Below, one piece after another: positions 1-4,830 of a stretch of 6,032 nucleotides of DNA. Both the position numbers and the translations under genes were made by a program. Numbering within the stretch: the first letter of the stretch is position 1; the number at the start of each line of letters is the position of its first letter. The stretch comes from an uncultured Collinsella sp. (GTDB taxonomy: Bacteria; Actinomycetota; Coriobacteriia; Coriobacteriales; Coriobacteriaceae): positions 1-6,032 of the forward strand of contig CABSBK010000076.1 in assembly GCA_902475865.1 (NCBI GenBank), in the 5' to 3' direction. The notes under the pieces are model-generated. The model did not search any database and was not told where the DNA came from. It saw only the letters and a list, made by a program, of their open reading frames with translations.

Positions 1-48
1 ATATCGTCCCGCCCGCAGTTTCGCAGGCCGCAGGCCGAGAATGTTTGA
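1..48 (+). other. possible 3' end of an upstream gene (unresolved)
   Basis: Frame 1 is open from the window edge to a TGA at 46-48 and would encode only about 15 residues ending in AENV. An nrdD gene is commonly found immediately upstream of nrdG, so this could be the last codons of such a gene, but the residues are too few to recognise and do not include the glycyl-radical motif of NrdD. The frame of nrdG is also open back to the window edge. I cannot decide between a gene tail and untranslated leader. Confidence 0.2.
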
Positions 49-63
49 GGACGGGATGATATG

Positions 64-82
64 TCCCGGCCTCCCGGGAGAG
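64..82 (+). promoter_or_regulatory. nrdG ribosome binding site overlapped by a small hairpin
   Basis: GGGAGAG at 76-82 lies 6 nt before the ATG at 89 and supports that start over the upstream in-frame ATGs at 41 and 56. The 5' half of this site belongs to a 6-bp perfect stem (TCCCGG 64-69 with CCGGGA 74-79, 4-nt loop), so it could be partly masked in the mRNA. The stem is short and may be chance in GC-rich sequence. Confidence 0.45.
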
Positions 83-88
83 TTACCT

Positions 89-670
89 ATGAACTACGCG
101 AACATTAAGTATTTCGACATTGCTGATGGGGAAGGTGTTCGTACTTCTCTGTTTGTGAGTGGGTGCCGTCGTGGGTGCAAGAATTGCTTTAACTCCGTCG
201 CGTGGGACTTTGCCGCGGGTGAACCGTTCGACCGTGCCGTCGAGGACAAGATTATCGACAGTCTTGACCATCCCTTTATTGATGGCCTGACGATTCTGGG
301 TGGCGAGCCCATGGAACCCGAGAATCAGGCGGGTCTCGTTGACTTTATCGAACGCGTGCGTGCGGCCTATCCTGTGGAGTCGGGGAAGACCATTTGGTGC
401 TTTACCGGTGACGTGCTCGAGGAGCTTATGCCGGGCGGTCGTCACCATACCGAGGTGACGGACCGTATCCTTGCCTGCCTCGACATGCTGGTGGACGGCC
501 CGTTTGTTCAGGACCTGTACGATATCTCGTTGCGCTTTAGGGGCTCGAGCAACCAGCGCGTGATTGATATGAACGCCACGCGTGCCCGTGCCGAGCGTGA
601 GAACGTTACGCTTTGCGACGCCGTGGAGCTTTGGCGGGACGATCCGGTCTATTCGACCCATACTATGTAG
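89..670 (+). CDS. nrdG: anaerobic ribonucleoside-triphosphate reductase activating protein (radical SAM)
   Basis: The gene encodes 193 residues. NrdG is a cytosolic radical SAM enzyme that uses a [4Fe-4S] cluster and S-adenosylmethionine to place the glycyl radical on NrdD, the oxygen-independent ribonucleotide reductase. Visible features are the cluster motif CRRGCKNC (C26, C30, C33, the CX3CX2C spacing), the preceding family sequence with D13-G14-E15-G16-R18, the SAM-contacting GGEP at 71-74, the VDGPF segment at 135-139 and the RGSSNQR..D motif at 151-160. The protein is longer than the E. coli type (about 154 residues) because of a tail after residue 165. The start at 89 is chosen because it begins at the usual family N-terminus (MNYANIKYFD) and has a good ribosome binding site; an in-frame ATG at 41 would add 16 unrelated residues. 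nrdD is expected just upstream, outside the window. Identification is secure. Confidence 0.95.
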   Translation: MNYANIKYFDIADGEGVRTSLFVSGCRRGCKNCFNSVAWDFAAGEPFDRAVEDKIIDSLDHPFIDGLTILGGEPMEPENQAGLVDFIERVRAAYPVESGKTIWCFTGDVLEELMPGGRHHTEVTDRILACLDMLVDGPFVQDLYDISLRFRGSSNQRVIDMNATRARAERENVTLCDAVELWRDDPVYSTHTM

Positions 671-671
671 C

Positions 672-702
672 TTGTGGCCGATGCCGGAGGGCGTGGTACC
701 AT
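672..702 (+). promoter_or_regulatory. candidate promoter of the folE-HD-folB unit
   Basis: In the 66-bp gap after nrdG there is an extended -10-like element, TG at 694-695 followed by TACCAT at 697-702. A weak -35-like TTGTGG lies at 672-677 with a long 19-bp spacer. A start of transcription near 709 would leave a leader of about 28 nt before folE. This is by eye only; read-through from nrdG is also possible since no terminator is visible after it. Confidence 0.35.
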
Positions 703-736
703 AGCGCGAACGCAAAATCGGAAAAGTGAGGCCCAG

Positions 737-1294
737 ATGGTCGATCAGGAAAAAGTCGAGACCGCCATTAAGCTGTTGCTTGAGGGCATAGGCGAGGACC
801 CAACTCGTGAGGGCCTGCTGGAGACCCCGGCTCGCGTTGCCCGTATGTATGGTGAGATCGCCGGCGGTATGGACCAGAGTGCCGAGGAGCACCTGTCCAA
901 AACCTTTGCCGTCGCTTCAAACGATTTGGTTATCGAGCGCGACATTACGTTTTACTCGCTGTGCGAGCATCATCTGCTGCCGTTTTACGGCAAGGCTGCC
1001 ATTGGCTATATCCCCAACGGCCGTGTCGCAGGGCTTTCCAAGCTCGCCCGCACGGTTGAGGTCTATGCCCGCCGTCTGCAGCTGCAGGAGCAGCTGTGTG
1101 CGCAGGTTGCCGATGCTCTCATGGAGTATCTTGCTCCCCAAGGAGCGATTGTACTGATGGAAGCCGAGCATATGTGCATGACCATGCGCGGCGTGCAAAA
1201 GCCCGGTGCCAAGACCGTAACGCTTGCTCGTCGCGGTGTCTTTGAGACCGATCCATCGCTCGAGGAGCGATTCTTTCGGATGCTGGACCGCTAA
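737..1294 (+). CDS. folE: GTP cyclohydrolase I (type IA)
   Basis: The gene encodes 185 residues, the usual length for the family. FolE converts GTP to 7,8-dihydroneopterin triphosphate plus formate, the first step of folate synthesis, in the cytosol as a homodecamer. Zinc ligands are visible as C76 and H79 in the motif [10 protein letters not shown] and C147 in HMCMTMRG; the catalytic histidines match H78 and H145. The N-terminal helix with the [17 protein letters not shown] signature spans 21-37, and the substrate-pocket segment GLSKLAR lies at 99-105. The ATG at 737 is preceded by GTGAGG at 726-731 and begins at the normal family N-terminus; an in-frame GTG at 674 would add 21 unrelated residues. 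It is followed after only 2 nt by the HD-domain gene, so the two are very likely co-transcribed and may be translationally coupled. Confidence 0.97.
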   Translation: MVDQEKVETAIKLLLEGIGEDPTREGLLETPARVARMYGEIAGGMDQSAEEHLSKTFAVASNDLVIERDITFYSLCEHHLLPFYGKAAIGYIPNGRVAGLSKLARTVEVYARRLQLQEQLCAQVADALMEYLAPQGAIVLMEAEHMCMTMRGVQKPGAKTVTLARRGVFETDPSLEERFFRMLDR

Positions 1295-1296
1295 CC

Positions 1297-1878
1297 ATGA
1301 GAGTCGTCAACGACTTTGCATCGAAGACCGATGAGGGGACGCCGCGTCGCGGCTTTATGGCTTCGGGCCTAGCCCCCTTTGGTGCCATGCCTCGTATCGA
1401 TTACATCTGTGCCAACGGCCTGTTCCGGCGGCACCTGGGCAACATTGCACAGTTGGAATCGGGGCGTATCTTCTGCCGCCACCGTATTGACCATCTGCTC
1501 GATGTCGCTCGCATTATGTGGATCAAGAATCTTGAGGAGCAGCTCGGATTTGACCGCGAGGTCATCTATGCCACGGCACTTCTTCACGATATCGGCAAAG
1601 ATGAACAGTATGAATCGGGTATATCCCATGATGTTGCAAGCGAGCGCGTCGCTGATGCGATTCTCGGCGGCATGCCCGAAGACGTGGCGTTTGAGCCGGC
1701 AGATGCCGCAGCCATTAAGACGGCCATCCTGGGCCATCGAAAGCTGCGCGTGAACAGCCAGCCGCTTGAGCGTCTGCTTTATGCAGCCGACAAAGCGTCG
1801 CGCGCCTGCTTTGCATGCCCTGCGCGCAATGCCTGCAACTGGAGCGATGATAAAAAGAACCTGTCGATTCGCGTGTAG
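1297..1878 (+). CDS. HD-domain phosphohydrolase of the folate cluster, function unproven
   Basis: The gene encodes 193 residues. The HD-superfamily metal site is complete: H66 (IDHLLDVAR), the H97-D98 doublet in LLHDIGK, and D165 in YAADKAS. After the last metal ligand comes a cysteine-rich tail, C171-X2-C174-X5-C180 followed by NWSDDKKN. From recall, this combination (RIFCRH near residues 57-62, HDIG, then CX2C...CNW..KKN) belongs to a family of small HD proteins also found beside folate genes in Clostridia; this was not checked by search. No signal peptide or membrane segment is seen. The ATG at 1297, 2 nt after the folE stop, is used here but lacks a clear ribosome binding site, and the first 30 residues do not look like the family; starts at 1357 and especially 1387 (MPRIDYICAN) are plausible. 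Position between folE and folB suggests a role in dephosphorylating dihydroneopterin triphosphate or in removing a damaged pterin or nucleotide; this is inference only. Confidence 0.85.
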   Translation: MRVVNDFASKTDEGTPRRGFMASGLAPFGAMPRIDYICANGLFRRHLGNIAQLESGRIFCRHRIDHLLDVARIMWIKNLEEQLGFDREVIYATALLHDIGKDEQYESGISHDVASERVADAILGGMPEDVAFEPADAAAIKTAILGHRKLRVNSQPLERLLYAADKASRACFACPARNACNWSDDKKNLSIRV

Positions 1879-1905
1879 TTGGTGTGCGCAGTCGGGGTTC
1901 TAAAC

Positions 1906-1913
1906 GAAGGAGA
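1906..1913 (+). promoter_or_regulatory. strong ribosome binding site of folB
   Basis: GAAGGAGA at 1906-1913 sits about 9 nt before the ATG at 1922. It fixes the start of folB and thereby shows that the long N-terminal extension of the protein is probably translated. Confidence 0.7.
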
Positions 1914-1921
1914 CGATCGCG

Positions 1922-2407
1922 ATGACTAACAAAAAGCTGCCCGAGAATGCAACCAAGACCGAGGGTGCCGAGCTTGCCCGTCGTGGCAGGGGCGACATTT
2001 CTGCTGCTACGGCGGTACCCCATGTGAGCTATGACGACCTGCGCCATGCCGACCGCATTGCTATCGACGGTCTCGAGGTCTTTGCCAACCACGGCGTGTA
2101 TCCCGAGGAGAACGCCCTGGGGCAGAAGTTTGTCGTGTCCTTGGTACTCTATGCCGACCTGCGCGCGGCGGGGGAGCACGATAACCTGGATGCCTCTATT
2201 GATTACGGCTCGGTGTGCCACGATGTCGATGGTTATTTGCGCGAGCATATGTTTAAGCTCATCGAGGCTGCAGCCGAGGGTGTGTCCCAGATGCTGCTAC
2301 GTCGTTACCCCTTGCTGCTTGGCGTGCGTGTTAAGCTCGATAAGCCTTGGGCGCCCGTCGGTCTTCCCCTGGCAAGCTGCGGCGTCGAGATCGAGCGTGT
2401 GCGCTAG
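1922..2407 (+). CDS. folB: dihydroneopterin aldolase with an N-terminal extension
   Basis: The gene encodes 161 residues. FolB cleaves 7,8-dihydroneopterin to 6-hydroxymethyl-7,8-dihydropterin and glycolaldehyde, the substrate step before FolK and FolP. The catalytic core runs from about residue 44 (DRIAIDGLEVFANHGVYPEE) to the end. Visible hallmarks are H57-G58-V59, E63 (aligning with the pterin-site Glu22 of the S. aureus enzyme), D94-Y95 in IDYGSV, E115 in LIEAAAEG (pterin-anchoring Glu), and the catalytic K141 in the motif LDKPWAP. The usual length is about 120 residues; here about 43 extra residues precede the core, with no recognisable domain and no signal peptide. The start is supported by a strong ribosome binding site. 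It lies 43 nt after the HD-domain gene and ends 6 nt from the stop codon of the convergent metallopeptidase gene. No folK fusion is present. Confidence 0.93.
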   Translation: MTNKKLPENATKTEGAELARRGRGDISAATAVPHVSYDDLRHADRIAIDGLEVFANHGVYPEENALGQKFVVSLVLYADLRAAGEHDNLDASIDYGSVCHDVDGYLREHMFKLIEAAAEGVSQMLLRRYPLLLGVRVKLDKPWAPVGLPLASCGVEIERVR

Positions 2408-2440
2408 CCGACGCTAGAGCTCGTTGGCGGGCGGTTTTTT
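2407..2440 (+). terminator. possible terminator for folB, inside the convergent gene's 3' end
   Basis: GCCGAC (2407-2412) can pair with GTTGGC (2423-2428) with one G-U pair, and a run of six T follows at 2435-2440 after GGGCGG. The T run is not directly next to the stem, so this is an imperfect intrinsic terminator at best. The same bases encode the last residues of the minus-strand metallopeptidase, where the T run is the AAAAAA of two lysine codons. Confidence 0.3.
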
Positions 2441-3190
2441 GAGCCGCTGCGACAGAGCTCTATTGTTGGGGCAGTACGTGTCGAGCAAGGCGTGGAACCG
2501 CTGATTGTGGCTTGGCTCGAGCAAGTGGACGAGCTCGTGGGCGACAACCATGTCGAGGCATTCGACGGGGTAGGTGGCAAGCTCGCGTGCGATGCGAATG
2601 GCGCCGGTTTTGGGCGTGCACGAGCCCCAGCGCGTTTTCATGCTGCGTACGGAAACGCGGGAAACGGCGACACCCATTGCGATTTCGTATGCGTGCACAA
2701 TATCGCGTAGCGCCGATGTGACCTCGGAGGTATAGAGCTGGTCGATATGGACTTGGAGCTCGTCGGACGTTAGGCCGTCGAGGGCTGCGTGCCGCTTGGC
2801 CTGTGGGCCTTCGTCCGGTTCATTGGTGCCCATAAAACTTGCGAAGGTGGCCTGTTTGGGTCGCGGTGTGGGTGATGCAAAGTTGTAATCGAGTGCATCC
2901 TGTACCGTGATGGGCTTGCCCCAAAGTGCAATGATGGACGAGGGACTGAGTGACTCTCGCACCGTCGCCTGACGTTGCTCACGCTGGGCAAGTCGGCTGA
3001 TAATCCAGGCGCTGTTGCGCTTCACAAACGCTTCGATACGCTCGCGGCTGGCGCCGAGCGGCGCGCTGGCGTGGACCTCACCGCTCGATGTGACGCGTAG
3101 GTTGAAGTTCTTGACGCACTTTTTGGTAACGACGACGGGGATGGGCGTCCCATCCAGTCGGGGTACGGAAATCGTAAACTGCTGCGTCAA
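2414..3190 (-). CDS. YgjP/DUF45-type zinc metallopeptidase, TTG start
   Basis: With the preferred start the protein has 258 residues. The C-terminal part carries the family hallmarks: the RWGSC motif (residues 188-191 within MKTRWGSCTPKTG), then the zinc-binding HELVH at 218-222 with E219 as catalytic base and a third likely ligand H228 in EPSHNQRF. These identify the YgjP-like (DUF45, M48-related) metal-dependent hydrolases, whose physiological substrate is poorly known. The N-terminal part (about 17-70) has the KKCVKNFNLRV strand and the PLGASRERIEAFV helix typical of the family. Residues about 103-138 form a polar, Pro/Gly-containing insert. No signal peptide is seen, so it is probably cytosolic. 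The TTG at 3190 is chosen because GAAGGA precedes it by 6 nt; upstream in-frame starts (ATG 3223, TTG 3253) lie at a large inverted repeat and lack such a site. It lies downstream of the dipeptidase on the same strand. Confidence 0.88.
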   Translation of the reverse strand: MTQQFTISVPRLDGTPIPVVVTKKCVKNFNLRVTSSGEVHASAPLGASRERIEAFVKRNSAWIISRLAQREQRQATVRESLSPSSIIALWGKPITVQDALDYNFASPTPRPKQATFASFMGTNEPDEGPQAKRHAALDGLTSDELQVHIDQLYTSEVTSALRDIVHAYEIAMGVAVSRVSVRSMKTRWGSCTPKTGAIRIARELATYPVECLDMVVAHELVHLLEPSHNQRFHALLDTYCPNNRALSQRLKKPPANEL

Positions 3191-3196
3191 AAGCGG

Positions 3197-3202
3197 TCCT
3201 TC
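3197..3202 (-). promoter_or_regulatory. ribosome binding site deciding the TTG start of the metallopeptidase
   Basis: On the minus strand GAAGGA (3202 to 3197) is followed by CCGCTT and then TTG at 3190-3188. The sequence and 6-nt spacing are ideal, whereas the ATG at 3223 and TTG at 3253 have no comparable element upstream. Confidence 0.65.
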
Positions 3203-3212
3203 AGATTGGGGA

Positions 3213-3248
3213 CGGGCCGGCATGTCGACCGTTCGGCATGCCGGCCCG
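3213..3248 (-). terminator. large perfect inverted repeat between the two minus-strand genes; terminator- or attenuator-like
   Basis: CGGGCCGGCATG (3213-3224) and CATGCCGGCCCG (3237-3248) are exact reverse complements, a 12-bp GC-rich stem. Inside the 12-nt loop CGA (3226-3228) can pair with TCG (3233-3235), leaving a tetraloop. No T run follows on either strand, so classical intrinsic termination is uncertain. It lies between the dipeptidase stop (3265) and the ribosome binding site of the metallopeptidase (3202), so it could reduce read-through, protect the 3' end of the dipeptidase mRNA, or be a small dispersed palindromic repeat. Confidence 0.5.
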
Positions 3249-3264
3249 CTCAAGGGATGTGAAA

Positions 3265-4278
3265 TTAATAACGCTCAAAGAAGGCAAGCGCGTTGTCGCT
3301 GCAGAGCTTTTGCATCACGGTCTTGCCAAAATGCTTGGAGAGCATGTTCTGGAACTCGGGCATCTTGCTGGCATCGGAGAGGAAAGCGGGCACCGTGGCA
3401 CCGTCCCAGTCGCCGCCGAGCGCGATGACGTCCTCGCCGCCCAGGTCGAGCCAGTGCTCGATATGTGCCGCCAGCTGGTCGAAGGTGACGTCTGCGGCGG
3501 TCTTGTCGGTTGCGCCGTTGGAAAGGAACTCGCTGCAGTAGTTGAGGCCGACGATACCGCCCATGTCGCGAATGGTGCGGAACTGGTCGTCGGTGAGGTT
3601 GCGCTTGACGCCGCAAACCGCACGGGAGTTGGAGTGGCTGGCGACGAAGGGACGCGTGGCGTGGGCGACAACCTCGTCAAAGCACTCATCGTTGAGGTGG
3701 GAGACGTCGAGTACCATGCCGGCGTGCTCCATCTGCGTAAGCGCCTCGATGCCGGCGGCGGTGAGGCCGGCGTGGGTATCGTGTCCGCTCGCGAGCGGTC
3801 CCTGCGCGTTCCAGCTGAGTGATGACATGAGTACGCCCAAGCTCTTGAGCACCTCGATCAGCGCGGGGTCCTCGGCAAAGAACGTGGCGTTTTCGATGGT
3901 GTGGATGCAAGCGACCTTGCCGTCTTTGAGTGCAGGGCGAATGTCAGCGGTGCTGCGTACGTTGACCATGCGGTCGTGGTTGAGCATGGCCTGGCCGCTC
4001 ATGTGCGCCATGATTTGCGCCTGGAAGCGCGCGGCGTGGGCGGTGGGAATCTCGTCGGGGACAAACGTGGCGAAGCACTGTGCCCACGGCGTGTTGCCGA
4101 TCTTTGCGAGCGAGATGGCGCAGGCGTTGCCCTCGATGAGGTCGAAATCCTGCGGATGTGTCTCGTCGCCGGGGAAATAACCGTCGGTGCCGGCGGTAAA
4201 GCGCAGGTCGAGATCGAGCGTGGCCCAGCCGATGCGGTCGGCGGTGTCGCAGTGTAGGTCAAATACGGGATATGCCAT
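3265..4278 (-). CDS. M19 family membrane-type (renal) dipeptidase
   Basis: The gene encodes 337 residues, a normal length for the family. M19 enzymes are binuclear zinc hydrolases of the amidohydrolase fold that cleave dipeptides, often including D-residues at the C-terminal side. Expected zinc ligands are visible: H9 and D11 in FDLHCDT, the bridging E129 in IHTIEN, H194 in LDVSHLND and H215 in VASHSNSRAV. D290 in GGDWDG matches the catalytic/structural Asp of the GSDFDG motif. The first metal motif lies only 9 residues from the start and there is no signal peptide, so it is inferred to be cytosolic despite the family name. The ATG at 4278 has GGAGGAA just upstream; an in-frame TTG at 4308 would add 10 unrelated residues. 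It is divergent from the FKBP gene and precedes the metallopeptidase by 74 bp; both being peptidases hints at shared peptide turnover. Confidence 0.93.
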   Translation of the reverse strand: MAYPVFDLHCDTADRIGWATLDLDLRFTAGTDGYFPGDETHPQDFDLIEGNACAISLAKIGNTPWAQCFATFVPDEIPTAHAARFQAQIMAHMSGQAMLNHDRMVNVRSTADIRPALKDGKVACIHTIENATFFAEDPALIEVLKSLGVLMSSLSWNAQGPLASGHDTHAGLTAAGIEALTQMEHAGMVLDVSHLNDECFDEVVAHATRPFVASHSNSRAVCGVKRNLTDDQFRTIRDMGGIVGLNYCSEFLSNGATDKTAADVTFDQLAAHIEHWLDLGGEDVIALGGDWDGATVPAFLSDASKMPEFQNMLSKHFGKTVMQKLCSDNALAFFERY

Positions 4279-4309
4279 GGTTCCTCCGGTTGCAGCGTTT
4301 CTTTGCAAA

Positions 4310-4340
4310 CTGTCATTGAATTGTATGACTAGGGTATAGT
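4310..4340 (+). promoter_or_regulatory. candidate promoter of the FKBP-ureE unit
   Basis: TATAGT at 4335-4340 is a good -10 hexamer. A partial -35 match, CTGTCA, lies at 4310-4315 with a long 19-bp spacer. The start of transcription would be near 4347, giving a leader of about 52 nt. The region is the only AT-rich stretch in the neighbourhood and separates two divergent genes, which supports a promoter here even though the -35 is weak. Confidence 0.4.
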
Positions 4341-4348
4341 TAGCGCCA
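4320..4348 (-). promoter_or_regulatory. weak candidate promoter of the dipeptidase gene
   Basis: Reading the minus strand, TACAAT (4325 to 4320) resembles a -10 element and would place the transcription start near 4313, about 35 nt before the ATG. The hexamer at the -35 distance (4348-4343, TGGCGC) is poor. It overlaps the -10 region of the divergent FKBP promoter candidate. Confidence 0.2.
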
Positions 4349-4357
4349 TATGTTCAT

Positions 4358-4380
4358 GGCGGCCCGCGTTGTGCGCCGCC
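4358..4380 (+). promoter_or_regulatory. 5' leader hairpin before the FKBP gene
   Basis: GGCGGC (4358-4363) pairs exactly with GCCGCC (4375-4380) across an 11-nt loop, ending 8 nt before the ribosome binding site GGAGGT (4389-4394). An alternative 6-bp stem, CGCCAT (4344-4349) with ATGGCG (4356-4361), shares bases with it and cannot form at the same time. It may stabilise the mRNA or tune translation; regulation is not shown. Confidence 0.3.
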
Positions 4381-4398
4381 CTTATTATGGAGGTTAGC

Positions 4399-4827
4399 AT
4401 GTCCAACCAGGGCAAGAAGGTCAAGACCCATTATCGCGGCACGCTCGACGACGGCACGCAGTTCGATAGCTCCTACGATCGCGGCGAGCCGCTGGAGTTC
4501 ACCTGCGGCGCCGGCCAGATGATCAAGGGCTTCGACGCCGCCGTGGTCGACATGCAGGTGGGCGAGAAGAAGACCGTGCACATTCCTGCTGCCGATGCCT
4601 ACGGCGAGCACAACCCCGAGATGGTTCTGACCTTCCCGGCCGAGCAGGTTCCCAACATCGAGCAGATCGAGAAGGGCATGAAGCTCTTCCTGTCCACGCC
4701 GAGCGGCATGCCTGTCCCCGCCGTCGTCATTGACGTGACGCCCGAGGCCGTGACGCTCGACGCCAACCACGAGCTGGCCGGCAAGGACCTCAACTTTGAT
4801 ATCGAGCTCGTCGAGGTCGAGGACTAG
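4399..4827 (+). CDS. slyD: SlyD-type FKBP peptidyl-prolyl cis-trans isomerase, tail-less
   Basis: The gene encodes 142 residues. SlyD-type FKBPs catalyse prolyl isomerisation, act as folding helpers through an inserted chaperone (IF) domain, and in enterobacteria carry nickel to hydrogenase maturation. Here the FKBP domain is seen at about 6-70 (THYRGTLDDGTQFDSS, PLEFTCGAGQMIKGFD, then DAYGEHNPE) and resumes after the IF insert (about 71-120) with the family signature DANHELAGKDLNFDIELVEV at 121-140. The protein ends there: the His/Cys-rich metal-binding tail of E. coli SlyD (about 196 residues) is absent. The ATG at 4399 has GGAGGT at 4389-4394; a TTG at 4369 in frame is not favoured. Codons are strongly biased to C- and G-ending preferred forms (AAC, AAG, GGC, ACC), suggesting high expression. 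The ureE homologue follows after 3 nt, so the two are almost certainly one operon. Confidence 0.92.
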   Translation: MSNQGKKVKTHYRGTLDDGTQFDSSYDRGEPLEFTCGAGQMIKGFDAAVVDMQVGEKKTVHIPAADAYGEHNPEMVLTFPAEQVPNIEQIEKGMKLFLSTPSGMPVPAVVIDVTPEAVTLDANHELAGKDLNFDIELVEVED

Positions 4828-4830
4828 GCT

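Noticed and set aside
24..37. Tandem GCAGGCC GCAGGCC near the window start, considered as a repeat or operator.
   Set aside because: Only two short copies in GC-rich sequence with no symmetry; chance is sufficient.
674..736. A GTG start that would extend FolE by 21 residues.
   Set aside because: The ATG at 737 has its own ribosome binding site and matches the family N-terminus; the extension overlaps the likely promoter.
83..892. A 269-codon open frame on the minus strand opposite nrdG and folE.
   Set aside because: It lies antisense to two securely identified genes, spans their boundary, has no recognisable motif, and is expected from the codon bias of GC-rich genes.
3238..4257. Several long + strand open frames (up to 212 codons) opposite the M19 dipeptidase.
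   Set aside because: They mirror a gene with all its catalytic motifs intact; their products are low-complexity and resemble no family.
4354..4770. A 138-codon minus-strand frame opposite the FKBP gene.
   Set aside because: It is antisense to a clear SlyD-type protein and rich in His/Leu/Gly from reverse reading of biased codons; the apparent histidine richness is not evidence of a metal protein.
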